Positions 1-12,167 of a stretch of DNA of 64,000 nucleotides are shown here, one piece after another (the stretch's first letter is position 1; each line of letters begins with the position of its first letter). The notes beneath the pieces are model-generated. The model did not search any database. It saw only the letters and a list, made by a program, of their open reading frames with translations, and had not been told where the DNA came from. Both the position numbers and the translations under genes were made by a program. The stretch comes from Spongiactinospora sp. TRM90649 (GTDB taxonomy: Bacteria > Actinomycetota > Actinomycetes > Streptosporangiales > Streptosporangiaceae), in the NCBI RefSeq assembly GCF_029382225.1, contig NZ_JARLTC010000008.1, positions 1 through 64,000 of the forward strand, given 5' to 3'.

Positions 1-2900
1 CCGACCTCCCCTTCGACCGGCTCATCGAAGACCTCCAGCCCGCCCGCACCCTCACCCACCACCCCCTCATCCAGGTGATGCTGCTGCTCGGCGACGCCGG
101 GGAGGACGTGCCCCCGCTCAGCGTGGACGGCCTCTCCAGCACTCCGGTGGCCATGCCGGTGACCGGGGCCAAGTTCGACCTGGCCGTCCAGTTCACCGAG
201 CATCTGGCCGACGACGGGACCCCGGCGGGGATCAGCGGCAGCGTGAACTACGCCGCCGACCTGTTCGACCACGAGACGGTGCGGTCGATCGCGGCCCGGC
301 TGGAGGGCGTGATCAGGGCGGCGGTCGCGGACCCCGAACGGCGCGTCGGCGAGTTCGACGTGGTCCCGGCCGGCGAGCGGCGGCTGCTGACCGAGGAATG
401 GAACGACACGGCCAGGGAGACGCCCGAGGGCACGCTTCCGGCGCTGTTCCAGGAGCAGGTCCGCCGCACGCCGGACGCGCCCGCCGTGGAGGGACTCTCC
501 TACGCGGAGACGAACGCGCGGGCGAACCGGCTGGCGCGGCTGCTGCGGGACCGAGGGGCGGGACCGGGGCGGCTGGTGGCGGTACGGCTGCCACGGTCGG
601 CCGAACTGGTGGTGGCGCTGCTGGCCGTGACGAAGTCGGGGGCCGCGTACGTACCGGTGGACCCGGAGTACCCGCCCGCGCGGGTGGCCCGCATCCTGGG
701 GGGCGCGGATCCGGTGCTGGTCATCGACGAGGAATGGCTCGCACACGCGGACACCTCGGGCTACGACGACGGCGACCCCGGCCCCGTGCACCCCTCCTCC
801 CCCGCCTACGTGATCTACACGTCCGGCTCGACCGGACAGCCGAAGGGCGTCGTGGTGGAGCACCGGTCGCTCGGCGCGTACCTGGTGCGGGCCCGTGAGG
901 TGTATCCGGACGCGGCGGGGGCGTCGCTGGTGCACTCGTCGTACGCGTTCGACCTGACGGTGACCGCGCTGTGGTCGCCGCTGGTGTCCGGCGGGCGGAT
1001 CCTGCTCGGCGAGCTGGACGAGAGCGTGACCGGGGTGTCGTTCATGAAGGTCACGCCGTCCCACCTGGCGCTGCTGCGGGCGCTGCCGCCGGACGCGTCG
1101 CCGACCGGCACGCTGATCGTGGGCGGTGAGGCGCTGCACGGCCCGGCGCTCGCGGCCTGGCGGGAGGAGCACCCGGACGTGCGGGTGATCAACGCCTACG
1201 GTCCCACCGAGGCGACGGTCAACTGCACGGAGTTCCGGCTGGAGCCGGGCGCGGCCACTCCCCCGGGGCCGGTGCCGATCGGCCGGCCGTTCTGGAACAC
1301 CCGCGTGTACGTGCTGGACGACCGGCTGCGGCCGGTGCCGGTGGGCGCGGCGGGCGAGCTGTACGTGGCCGGTGTGGTGCTGGCCCGGGGCTACCTGGGG
1401 CAGCCGGGGCTGACGGCCGAGCGTTTCGTGGCCGCGCCGTTCGGCGGGCCTGGCGAGCGGATGTACCGGACCGGCGACCTGGTGCGCTGGCGAGCGGACG
1501 GGAACCTGGAGTTCGTCGGCCGCGCCGACGACCAGGTGAAGATCAGGGCGTATCGGATCGAGCCCGGCGAGGTCGAGTCCGTGCTCGCGGCGGCCCCCGG
1601 GGTGGGGCGGTGCGCGGTGGTGGTCCGCGAGGACCAGCCGGGCGACCGGCGCCTGGTCGGCTATGTGGTGCCCGCGCCGGGGAGCCGCCCGGACCCGGCC
1701 GTCCTGCAAGGACACCTGGCCACGATCCTGCCCGGCTACATGGTGCCGGTGGTCGTGGTCCTGGACCGCCTGCCGCTCACCGTCAACGGCAAGCTCGACC
1801 GGGCGGCGCTGCCCGCGCCGGTGTACGAGACGACGGCGGGCGACGACGGCCCCCGCACCGCCCGCGAGGAACTGCTCTGCGACATCTTCGCCGAGGTGCT
1901 GAACCTGCCCTCGGTGGGCGTGGACGACTCGTTCTTCGACCTCGGCGGGCACTCCCTGCTGGCGGTGAAGCTGGTCAGCCGGATCCGCGAGGTGTTCGGC
2001 GCGGACGTCGGGGTCTGGGAGGTCTTCGACGCGGCCACCGTGCGGGAGCTGAACGCGGTGATCGACGACGGCGGCGTGCGGGGCATCGCCCCGGTGATCC
2101 CGTACCGCAAGGCCGGGGACCTGACGCCGGTCTTCCTGATCCCGCCGGTGAACGGGCTCGGCTGGGGCTACTCGGCGCTGCCGGGCAGGCTGCCGCCCGG
2201 GCATCCGGTGCACGCGCTGCAGGACCCCCGGCTGGTCGCCGGGGAGGTCGTGCCGATGGGCGTGGCCGAGCTGGCCCGCGCGTTCGTGCGGCGGATCAGG
2301 GAGATCCGGCCCGCCGGGCCGTACATCCTGGCCGGGTGGTCATTCGGCGGGACCGTCGCCCAGCAGGTGGCGGTGGACCTGGAGGCGGCGGGCGAGGAGG
2401 TGCCGCTGACCGTCCTGTTCGACTCCTACTTCGGCCCCGGTGGCCGCTCCGACGCGACGGCCGAGGAGCACGACCTGCGGGTCATGGCGTTCGACGGCGC
2501 GGTGGCCGCGCCGGTGGCCGACCCGGCCGAGCTGCGGGCGCTGCTGCGGCGGGCGGGCAGCCCGCTGGGCGCGCTCGGCGAGCGCGAGATCGAGAACCTG
2601 GCCCGCATCGCCCGCGAGAACCACCGGGCGATGACCGAGCACTCGCCGCGCCCGGCGCGCGGCCGGGCGCTCTTCTTCGACACGGCGCCCGACATCGTCG
2701 GCGCCGTCCCGGCCTCGGCCGCGTGGAAGGACCTCTTCCACGGCGGGTTCGAGTCCCGCGACACCCGGTTCGACCACATCGCGATCATCAAGGCGGCGGC
2801 GCTGGACGAGATCGGCCCCGAGATCGCCAGGCGGATCGCCCTCGCCGGCGGACGGCCCCGCCCATCCCACGAAGACGCCCCCCTGGGAGGCATGTCATGA
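1..2900 (+). CDS. NRPS terminal module: C (end)-A-T-TE, 5' truncated by window edge
   Basis: Last part of a nonribosomal peptide synthetase, open from the window edge. It begins inside a condensation domain ([11 protein letters not shown] and HHPLIQVML are late C-domain motifs). The adenylation domain follows at about nt 430-1830: A3 [15 protein letters not shown]5 [10 protein letters not shown]7 YRTGDL, A10 [10 protein letters not shown]. Next is a carrier domain with its phosphopantetheine serine in LGGHSLL near nt 1950, then a type I thioesterase with GWSFGG near nt 2335 and a late His in FDHIA. No epimerase or X domain lies before the TE. A by-eye specificity code reads D-L-T-S-I-G-A-V-N(-K). 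It matches no code I know; the D-L-T..G part resembles Asp/Asn codes. Releases the finished peptide. The stop overlaps the next start (ATGA). Confidence 0.93.
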   Translation, partial: DLPFDRLIEDLQPARTLTHHPLIQVMLLLGDAGEDVPPLSVDGLSSTPVAMPVTGAKFDLAVQFTEHLADDGTPAGISGSVNYAADLFDHETVRSIAARLEGVIRAAVADPERRVGEFDVVPAGERRLLTEEWNDTARETPEGTLPALFQEQVRRTPDAPAVEGLSYAETNARANRLARLLRDRGAGPGRLVAVRLPRSAELVVALLAVTKSGAAYVPVDPEYPPARVARILGGADPVLVIDEEWLAHADTSGYDDGDPGPVHPSSPAYVIYTSGSTGQPKGVVVEHRSLGAYLVRAREVYPDAAGASLVHSSYAFDLTVTALWSPLVSGGRILLGELDESVTGVSFMKVTPSHLALLRALPPDASPTGTLIVGGEALHGPALAAWREEHPDVRVINAYGPTEATVNCTEFRLEPGAATPPGPVPIGRPFWNTRVYVLDDRLRPVPVGAAGELYVAGVVLARGYLGQPGLTAERFVAAPFGGPGERMYRTGDLVRWRADGNLEFVGRADDQVKIRAYRIEPGEVESVLAAAPGVGRCAVVVREDQPGDRRLVGYVVPAPGSRPDPAVLQGHLATILPGYMVPVVVVLDRLPLTVNGKLDRAALPAPVYETTAGDDGPRTAREELLCDIFAEVLNLPSVGVDDSFFDLGGHSLLAVKLVSRIREVFGADVGVWEVFDAATVRELNAVIDDGGVRGIAPVIPYRKAGDLTPVFLIPPVNGLGWGYSALPGRLPPGHPVHALQDPRLVAGEVVPMGVAELARAFVRRIREIRPAGPYILAGWSFGGTVAQQVAVDLEAAGEEVPLTVLFDSYFGPGGRSDATAEEHDLRVMAFDGAVAAPVADPAELRALLRRAGSPLGALGEREIENLARIARENHRAMTEHSPRPARGRALFFDTAPDIVGAVPASAAWKDLFHGGFESRDTRFDHIAIIKAAALDEIGPEIARRIALAGGRPRPSHEDAPLGGMS

Positions 2901-4243
2901 CCACCGGTCCCCGGGCGCTGCGGAAGGACGAGCTGCACCCCAGCCTCGCCGACCCCGTCATGGACACGATGAACTTCCTCAACGAGATCACCTTCCGCTA
3001 CCCGGAGGCGATCTCCTTCGCCCCCGGGCGTCCCTACGACGGCTTCTTCGACACCGAGCACGTCTTCGGCCATCTGCGCCGCTACCTGGACCACCTGGCC
3101 GGGGAGGGGCGGTCGCCCGCCCAGGTCCGCGAGGCCGTCTTCCAGTACGGGCCGTCCGCCGGGCGGATCAGGGAACCACTGGCCGCCGCGCTGCGGATCG
3201 ACGAGGGGATCGACGTGCCGCCGGAGTCGATCGTGGTGACGATCGGCTGCCAGGAGGCGATGTTCCTGGCGCTGCGGGCGCTGATGTCCGGCCGCGAGGA
3301 CGTGGTGCTGGCCTCCAGCCCGTGTTACGTGGGGATCACCGGCGCGGCCCGGCTGCTGGACGTCGAACTGGTCCCGGTCATGGAGGGTGAGGACGGCCTG
3401 CGGCCGTCCGACCTGGCGACGGCCGTGGAGCGGGAGCGGGCGCGCGGGCGGCGTCCCAAGGCGGTCTACGTGATCCCCGACCACTCCAACCCGTCCGGGG
3501 TCACCATGCCACTGGCCGCGCGGCACGACCTGCTGGAGGTGGCGGCCAGGCTCGACGTGCTGATCCTGGAGGACAGCCCGTACCGGCTGGTCGGCACCGG
3601 TCCCCGGCTGCCCAGCCTGAAGGCACTGGACCGCGACCGGCGGGTGGTGCACCTCGGGTCCTTCTCCAAGACGCTCTTCCCCGGCGCACGGGTCGGGTAC
3701 GTGGTGGCCGACCAGGTGGTGGTGGACGAGGCGGGCCGTAGCGGACTCCTGGCCGACGAGCTGGCCAAGATCAAGAGCATGATCACGGTGAACACGCCGT
3801 CGATCAGCCAGGCCGTCGTGGCCGGGGCACTGCTCGCCTGCGACGGGCGGGTCTCCGAGTACAACCGCGACGCCGCCGCCTACTACGACGACGCCATGCG
3901 GTTCACCGTGAAATGCCTCGAACAGCGCTTCCCCGCCGGGCATCGTGCCGAGGCCGGGGTGCGCTGGAACAGCCCCGAGGGCGGCTTCTTCATCTTCCTG
4001 CGCGTGCCGTTCCGAGCGGACAACGCCGCGCTGGAGCGCTCCGCGCAGGACTTCGGCGTCATCTGGACGCCGATGTCGTACTTCTATCCGCCGGGTTCGC
4101 GCCTGGAAGGCGAGGGCGACCACGCCATCCGGTTGTCGACCAGCTACCTGACCCACGAGGAAATCGAGGAAGGCGTGACCCGGCTGGGCGAGTTCATCGA
4201 ATCCACCGCAGGCCGTCCCGGCCGCCGGCAGCACGAGAGGTGA
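2897..4243 (+). CDS. hpgT: PLP aminotransferase, HpgT-type (hydroxyphenylglycine aminotransferase)
   Basis: Fold-type I aminotransferase of 448 aa. The PLP lysine is in [15 protein letters not shown], and the cofactor-binding region has [10 protein letters not shown] and ILEDSPY. Next to dpgABCD its likely job is the final transamination of 3,5-dihydroxyphenylglyoxylate (and perhaps 4-hydroxyphenylglyoxylate) to the phenylglycine, with tyrosine as amino donor as known for HpgT. The ATG overlaps the NRPS stop (ATGA), so it is cotranslated with the synthetase. Assignment to HpgT rather than a general MocR/2-aminoadipate-type aminotransferase rests on context as well as sequence. Confidence 0.85.
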   Translation: MTTGPRALRKDELHPSLADPVMDTMNFLNEITFRYPEAISFAPGRPYDGFFDTEHVFGHLRRYLDHLAGEGRSPAQVREAVFQYGPSAGRIREPLAAALRIDEGIDVPPESIVVTIGCQEAMFLALRALMSGREDVVLASSPCYVGITGAARLLDVELVPVMEGEDGLRPSDLATAVERERARGRRPKAVYVIPDHSNPSGVTMPLAARHDLLEVAARLDVLILEDSPYRLVGTGPRLPSLKALDRDRRVVHLGSFSKTLFPGARVGYVVADQVVVDEAGRSGLLADELAKIKSMITVNTPSISQAVVAGALLACDGRVSEYNRDAAAYYDDAMRFTVKCLEQRFPAGHRAEAGVRWNSPEGGFFIFLRVPFRADNAALERSAQDFGVIWTPMSYFYPPGSRLEGEGDHAIRLSTSYLTHEEIEEGVTRLGEFIESTAGRPGRRQHER

Positions 4244-4248
4244 GTGCA

Positions 4249-4317
4249 GTGACGAAGGACCAGATCCGGCCGTCGCTCCGTGGCAAGCCCCGCTCCTGGG
4301 GCTGGACCTACCGATGA
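4249..4317 (+). CDS. 22-residue small ORF between hpgT and dpgA
   Basis: GTG-started ORF of 22 codons, beginning MTKDQI and ending SWGWTYR (basic, two Trp, one Tyr). A good Shine-Dalgarno, GAGAGG at 4235-4240, sits 8 nt before the GTG. Its TGA overlaps the dpgA ATG (ATGA at 4314-4317), so ribosomes finishing it would restart at dpgA, which has no clear SD of its own. It could be a coupling or leader peptide, or a functional micropeptide. No modifying enzyme that would make it a RiPP precursor is visible nearby. Not recognised. Confidence 0.45.
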   Translation: MTKDQIRPSLRGKPRSWGWTYR

Positions 4318-5420
4318 GGGCCGGTTCCGTTCGCCGGGAGGGCGCGCCCGCCGCCCCGCGCCCGCCGGGGATCTCACGCATCGCGGGCGTCGGCACCGCC
4401 ACGTCGGGGACCTCGCTCTCCCAGACGGAACTGCTCGACATCCTGCGGGTGGACGACCCCAAGGTCCGCTCGATCTTCATCAACAGCGCGATCCAGCGGC
4501 GCAACCTGACCCTTCCGCCGCCCGACGAGACGGGCAGGCGGGCCCCCGAGCCGCAGGGCGACCTGCTGGACAAGCACAAGCGGCTCGCCGTCGAGATGGG
4601 CGCCCAGGCGCTGACCAACTGCCTGAAGGACGCCGGGGCCACGCTGTCCGACCTTCGGCACCTGTGCTGCGTGACCTCGACGGGGTACCTCACCCCGGGG
4701 CTCAGCGCCCTGATCATCCGCGAACTGGGCATCGACCCGCACTGCGGCCGCGCCGACATCGTCGGCATGGGCTGCAACGCCGGGCTGAACGCCCTCAACG
4801 TGTGCGCCGGATGGTCCGCCGCCCATCCGGGCGAGCTGGCCGTGGTGCTGTGCAGCGAGGCGTGCTCGGCCGCCTACGCCCTGGACGGCACGATGCGCAC
4901 GGCGGTGGTGAACAGCCTGTTCGGGGACGGCGCCGCGGCGCTGGCCATGATCTCCGAGGGAGGCGAACGGCAGGCCACCGGCCCCCGGGTGCTGAAATTC
5001 GCCGGATACATCATCACCGACGCGATCGAGGCCATGCGCTACGACTGGGACCGCGCCCAGAGCCGGTTCAGCTTCTTCCTCGACCCGCAGATCCCCTACG
5101 TGGTCGGCGCGCACGCCGAACGCGTCATCGACCGGCTGCTCGCGGGCACCGGCCTGCGGCGCGGCGACATCGGCCACTGGCTGGTCCACTCCGGCGGCAA
5201 GAAGGTCATCGACGCGGTGGCGATCAACCTCGGGCTGCGCCGTCACGACCTGCGGCACACCACCGGGGTGCTGCGCGACCACGGCAACCTGTCCAGCGGC
5301 TCGTTCCTGTTCTCCTACGAGCGCCTGGTCGAGGAGGACGTCGCCCGGCCTGGCGACCACGGGATCCTGATGACCATGGGGCCGGGATCCACCATCGAGA
5401 GCGCGTTGATCCAGTGGTGA
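4314..5420 (+). CDS. dpgA: 3,5-dihydroxyphenylacetyl-CoA synthase (type III PKS)
   Basis: 368-aa chalcone-synthase-fold enzyme that condenses four malonyl-CoA to 3,5-dihydroxyphenylacetyl-CoA. The nucleophilic Cys is in GMGCNAGLNALN, the catalytic His in WLVHSGGK and the Asn in DHGNLSSGSF. Length and the N-terminal IAGVGTATSG agree with DpgA of glycopeptide clusters rather than with plant-like chalcone synthases. The ATG overlaps the stop of the preceding 22-codon ORF. First of four consecutive dpg genes, so the assignment is firm. Confidence 0.95.
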   Translation: MRAGSVRREGAPAAPRPPGISRIAGVGTATSGTSLSQTELLDILRVDDPKVRSIFINSAIQRRNLTLPPPDETGRRAPEPQGDLLDKHKRLAVEMGAQALTNCLKDAGATLSDLRHLCCVTSTGYLTPGLSALIIRELGIDPHCGRADIVGMGCNAGLNALNVCAGWSAAHPGELAVVLCSEACSAAYALDGTMRTAVVNSLFGDGAAALAMISEGGERQATGPRVLKFAGYIITDAIEAMRYDWDRAQSRFSFFLDPQIPYVVGAHAERVIDRLLAGTGLRRGDIGHWLVHSGGKKVIDAVAINLGLRRHDLRHTTGVLRDHGNLSSGSFLFSYERLVEEDVARPGDHGILMTMGPGSTIESALIQW

Positions 5421-5437
5421 GTGCGAAGGAGGAACCG

Positions 5438-8201
<2,764 letters not shown>

Positions 8202-8323
8202 AAGTGATGAAGCGGTCCGTGCCGCGACGGGGGTTTTTTACGCGGAATGACGATGACTACCCCATTGGCACCAACAGAACATTGTCACATCCACCCCATC
8301 CGGCCGAGGAGTCTGTACGACAC

Positions 8324-9121
8324 ATGGCGGATCAGAGCACGCGTCGCCGAAACCGGCATGCGATCGACGAAGCACAGCACATCATCGAGGAAGCACTCGC
8401 GGTGTATCGCCTTAAACTCTCCGAACCGCTGGCTCTCATCGGCCCGGATCGAGTCCGCGAGCTGTTACAGGAGGCGTTCGCGCACCCGGCGGGCGGTCAT
8501 GTCCGGGTGGCTTGCGGCTCGTGGTCCGCGGACGACGAGCTGGAACTGGCGGAGCTGCTCCGCGGGAACGCCAGCGAGGGGAAACCGGAGGTCCTGCTGC
8601 TGCACTGCCATCCCCCCGTACCCGACCGCACCGGGCTGGACCACGTGAAGAGCCCGCTGATGCGGAGCGTGCCGGCGGAGGGGTTCCAGGTGCGGTACTC
8701 CGCCGCGCGCCTGCCGTACATGATCCTGATCGACGACCACACCGCCGTGATGCGCACCTCGCGCCAGCCCGGCGAGATCGAGGACGTGCTCATCAGGAAC
8801 CGCGACGTGGTGTTCCTGCTGAGCCGGGTGCACGACGTGTGGTGGCGGTCCGCCGCCGACGTGCACCCGCCGGGGATCGGGCGGGTCACGCTCGACTCCA
8901 CGCAGATGCACGTCCTGGCGTATCTGCGGGACGGCGTCAAGGACGAGGCGGCGGCCCGGGCGATGAACATCTCGCTGCGCACCTACCGCCGCCAGGTGGC
9001 CGGGATCCTGCGCAGCGTGGACGCGAACTCCCGCTTCCAGGCGGGGCTCAAGGCGGCCCAGCTCGGCCTGACCGGGCCGTGCGACGAGATGACGGGACAG
9101 CGCGATGACACGGCCGAGTGA
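8324..9121 (+). CDS. LuxR-type HTH transcriptional regulator (cluster-situated)
   Basis: 265-aa regulator. The C-terminal ~65 residues form a GerE/LuxR-like helix-turn-helix (MHVLAYLRDGVKDEAAARAM, then ISLRTYRRQV). The N-terminal part resembles the phospholipase-D-like sensor region of actinobacterial TrmB/LuxR hybrids (VRVACGSW, IDDHTAVMRT) and has no response-regulator phosphorylation site. ATG 8324 is preceded by GAGGAG at 8306-8311. The 122 nt upstream could hold a promoter. Probably a pathway-specific regulator of the NRPS cluster; the ligand is unknown. Its end overlaps the transporter gene by 17 nt. Confidence 0.8.
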   Translation: MADQSTRRRNRHAIDEAQHIIEEALAVYRLKLSEPLALIGPDRVRELLQEAFAHPAGGHVRVACGSWSADDELELAELLRGNASEGKPEVLLLHCHPPVPDRTGLDHVKSPLMRSVPAEGFQVRYSAARLPYMILIDDHTAVMRTSRQPGEIEDVLIRNRDVVFLLSRVHDVWWRSAADVHPPGIGRVTLDSTQMHVLAYLRDGVKDEAAARAMNISLRTYRRQVAGILRSVDANSRFQAGLKAAQLGLTGPCDEMTGQRDDTAE

Positions 9122-10379
9122 CGTCGCCGAGGGGCGGGTCCCCGACGCGCCGCTGATCCGCAACCGCGACTTCCAGTTGCTGTGGACCGGGTCGGTGTTC
9201 TCCTCGCTGAGCCGGGAGATGACCGACCTGGCCTACCCGCTGCTGATCCTCTCGCTGACCGGCTCCCCCGCCGCCACCGGCGCCTTCGGCGGGGCGCAGC
9301 TACTGACCTCGCTGCTGGTCGGCATGCCCGTGGGCGAGCTGGCCGACCGGTTCGACCGGCGGCGTCTGCTGCTGCTGGCGCAGGCCGTCCGGCTGGCCGC
9401 GACCGCCACCGTGGTGCTCGCGCTGACGGCGGGCACGCTGACGTTCGCGCACCTGCTGACGGTCGCGGTGGTCGTCGGGGCGACCGAGCCGCTGGCGGGG
9501 GCCGCGCGGATGGTCCTCGTGCGGGCCGTCGTGCCGTCCTCGCGGCTCACCGCCGCGCTAACCCAGGACGAGGTCAGGACGCACGGCGCGGCGCTGTCCG
9601 GGCCGCCGCTCGGCGGCGCGCTGTACGCGATCGCCGCGGCCGTGCCGATCGTGACGGCGATGGCCTGCCAGGTCCTCTCCCTGCTGACGGTCTCGCTGAT
9701 CCGCCCGCCGAGCGCCGCCCGGCGCACCGGCCCCCGCTCGGACGAGAACGACCCGGTGCTGCGGCGCATGGCCGTCGGGCTGCGCGTGCTCTACCGGGTG
9801 CCGACGCTGCGGTACGCGACGCTGACCGCCACCATGCTGAACCTGGCGGGGGCGCCGCTGGTGCTGATCACGGTGGTGATGCTGGAGGATCGCGGCGTGC
9901 CGTCCGGGCAGATCGGCCTGACGGTGACCGCCATGGCCGCCGGCGGGCTGGCCGGGGCCGCCCTGGTCGGGCCGCTGCAACGCCGGCTGCGGCCCGGGGT
10001 GCTGATGCTGGCCTGCGGCCTGTCCACCGCGGTGCTGATCACGCTGCTGCCCGCGCCGTTCGGATCCTGGTGGGCTGCGGTGCCGCTGTTCCTGCTCGGG
10101 CTGGTCGGGCCCTCGGTGCGGATCCTGGTCGACGTGCTGATCTTCCGCCAGGTCCCCGACGAGCAGCGCGGCCGGGTCATCGCGGCGTTCATGACGATCC
10201 TGGGCGTCGGCTCCTCGGCCGGGCTGTTCGGCGCCGGGCTGCTGCTCGACCGGCTGGCGGCCACGCACGCCACCCTGGTGCTGGGCGGGCTGCTCGCGGC
10301 GTGCATGCTGGCGGCCATGGCAGCGAGGGGCCTGCGGACGGCCCGCTGGCCCGAGGACGAACAGGACTCGCGCGCCTGA
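9105..10379 (+). CDS. MFS transporter, probable product exporter
   Basis: 424-aa major facilitator with about 12 hydrophobic segments and the loop 2-3 motif GELADRFDRRRLL. Resembles the MFS_3 (enterobactin exporter-like) group common in peptide antibiotic clusters. Lies inside the cluster and overlaps the regulator gene by 17 nt, so export of or resistance to the peptide is the likely role. GPA clusters more often use an ABC exporter, so this is a mild difference from the textbook layout. Confidence 0.85.
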   Translation: MTRPSDVAEGRVPDAPLIRNRDFQLLWTGSVFSSLSREMTDLAYPLLILSLTGSPAATGAFGGAQLLTSLLVGMPVGELADRFDRRRLLLLAQAVRLAATATVVLALTAGTLTFAHLLTVAVVVGATEPLAGAARMVLVRAVVPSSRLTAALTQDEVRTHGAALSGPPLGGALYAIAAAVPIVTAMACQVLSLLTVSLIRPPSAARRTGPRSDENDPVLRRMAVGLRVLYRVPTLRYATLTATMLNLAGAPLVLITVVMLEDRGVPSGQIGLTVTAMAAGGLAGAALVGPLQRRLRPGVLMLACGLSTAVLITLLPAPFGSWWAAVPLFLLGLVGPSVRILVDVLIFRQVPDEQRGRVIAAFMTILGVGSSAGLFGAGLLLDRLAATHATLVLGGLLAACMLAAMAARGLRTARWPEDEQDSRA

Positions 10380-10517
10380 GGAATGGCCGTAGAATTCGCC
10401 GGGAAAGGCCGGTGACCGAAAGCTGCCACCCCTGCGAATCGCACGCGAATCGGAGTCAGGTTCCTGCACCTGAACAGCGGATGGAATCGGCTTTTAGCGC
10501 GTGTAGCGTTCGCGAAT

Positions 10518-12107
10518 GTGAGCAGAGACGAACTCTTCTTTGTCCGCCAGAACATCGTCGCCGAGGGCCTGATCGACCGCTTCTACGCCTGGTCGTATCT
10601 CGTTCCGCCCGCCGCGTCGGCCATGAATCTGGCCAATCTGCACCTGTCGATGCTGGAGTCGTACGTCCAGCAGCCCGACGTACACGCGGCCGCCGTGGCC
10701 AATCCCAAGATGCGCGGCGGCTTCTTCATCGACCACGACGGCCGGCGCGTCGCGGAGATCGACGAACTGCGCGCGAGCCTGCTGCGTGACAACGCGGCCC
10801 TCATGGAACTCGCCGCGGGCATCCGCGCGACGGACGAACTGCTACGGGCGGAGGCCACCGGTTTCGACCTGTCCGGCCTCTACCCGCGGCTGCCCGAGGC
10901 CGTGCGCGGCTTCGTGGAGATCGTCTACGACCTGAACCACCAGCCGTCGATGCGCTTCCTGGAGCCGCTGCTCTACCACAGCCGCTACCACCGGGAGGAG
11001 CGCCAGTCGATCGACCTGTTCCTGGACGAGGGCCAGACCAGGCCGTTCACGCTCAGCACGCCGCGCCTGCCCCAGCCGGGCCACGTGCAGCGCCCGCTGC
11101 CCATCCGGCACCCCGGCATCGACCGGTTCTTCGGCGCGCTGCGCACCCCGCTGCCCTTCGGCGAGCTGAGAGACGCCCTGGAGATCGACTCCGAGGCCGA
11201 CGCCAGGACCCTGCGCGGCTTCCTCACCACCGAGCCGGATCGCACCCCCGACCGCGAGGTGACCGAAGGGGCCCGGGTGCGGTACTACGGCCACGCGTGC
11301 CTGGTGATCCAGAGCCCGGACGTCTCGATCATCACCGACCCGTTCATCAGCGCCGACGCCACCGCCGGCGACCGGTACACCTACGCCGACCTGCCCGACC
11401 GGCTGGACTACTGCCTGATCACGCACGGCCACCAGGACCACATCGTGATCGAGTCCCTGCTGCGGCTCCGTGAGCGGATCGGCGTGGTCGTGGTGCCGAA
11501 GAACGGCTCGGGCAACCTCCAGGACCCCTCGCTCGGGCTGTGCCTGGAACGGCTCGGCTTCACCGTGCGCGTGGTGGACGACTTCGACGAGATCTCGTTC
11601 CCCGGCGGCGTCATCGTCGCCACCCCCTTCCTCGGCGAGCACTGCGACCTGGACATCCGGGCCAAGAGCACCTTCTGGGTGCGGATAGGCGGCCGGTCCG
11701 TCTTCATCGACGCCGACTCCTCGGGCATCGAGCCGGAGCTGTACCAGCGGATCTTCGACGCGGTCGGCCCCGCCGACGTCGCCTTCCTCGGCATGGAGTG
11801 CGACGGCGCACCGCTGACCTGGCTCTACAACGCGCTGTTCACCCAGCCGGTGAGCCGCAAGATGAGCATCACCCGCAAGCTGTCCGGCTCCAACGCCGAA
11901 CAGGCCCTGGGCATCGTGGACCGCCTCAAGGTGAGCGAGGCGTACATCTACGCCATGGGCGAGGAGGACTGGCTCCAGCACGTCATGGCCACCAGCTACA
12001 CCCCCGACTCCTACCAGCTCGAACAGGTGGACGCCTTCCTGAAGTCCTGCGCCGACCGCGGCGTGAAGGCCGAACACCTGCTCAAGCAGAAGGAGCTGCG
12101 CTGGTAA
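10518..12107 (+). CDS. CmlA-type diiron beta-hydroxylase of carrier-bound amino acids
   Basis: 529 aa, matching CmlA of chloramphenicol synthesis (about 530 aa) in length and plan: an N-terminal domain (about 1-245) and a metallo-beta-lactamase fold holding the diiron site. Metal ligand motif H303-G-H305-Q-D307-H308, then E374 in GEHCD and D398/D400 in FIDADS. CmlA hydroxylates the beta-carbon of a PCP-bound aminoacyl group; homologues in glycopeptide clusters make beta-hydroxytyrosine. No SD precedes GTG 10518, but TAGCGT lies about 8 nt upstream, so the mRNA may be leaderless and separately promoted. Confidence 0.88.
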   Translation: MSRDELFFVRQNIVAEGLIDRFYAWSYLVPPAASAMNLANLHLSMLESYVQQPDVHAAAVANPKMRGGFFIDHDGRRVAEIDELRASLLRDNAALMELAAGIRATDELLRAEATGFDLSGLYPRLPEAVRGFVEIVYDLNHQPSMRFLEPLLYHSRYHREERQSIDLFLDEGQTRPFTLSTPRLPQPGHVQRPLPIRHPGIDRFFGALRTPLPFGELRDALEIDSEADARTLRGFLTTEPDRTPDREVTEGARVRYYGHACLVIQSPDVSIITDPFISADATAGDRYTYADLPDRLDYCLITHGHQDHIVIESLLRLRERIGVVVVPKNGSGNLQDPSLGLCLERLGFTVRVVDDFDEISFPGGVIVATPFLGEHCDLDIRAKSTFWVRIGGRSVFIDADSSGIEPELYQRIFDAVGPADVAFLGMECDGAPLTWLYNALFTQPVSRKMSITRKLSGSNAEQALGIVDRLKVSEAYIYAMGEEDWLQHVMATSYTPDSYQLEQVDAFLKSCADRGVKAEHLLKQKELRW

Positions 12108-12125
12108 CCCCGCCCCCGCCGGGGT
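12107..12125 (+). terminator. Weak terminator-like hairpin after the hydroxylase gene
   Basis: ACCCCG at 12107-12112 pairs with CGGGGT at 12120-12125 across a 7-nt loop, starting at the stop codon. There is no T tract, so only a weak intrinsic terminator, if any. Confidence 0.35.
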
Positions 12126-12167
12126 ATCGGATAGCCTCACCGGAAGGCAGAGCGGCGGCGGGCAGGT

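Noticed and set aside
4249..4317. 22-codon ORF as a RiPP precursor
   Set aside because: No P450, radical SAM, cyclase or protease gene lies beside it in the visible part, so the claim is limited to a small coupled ORF.
2426..4798. A 790-codon minus-strand frame
   Set aside because: Antisense shadow of the thioesterase, aminotransferase and dpgA genes.
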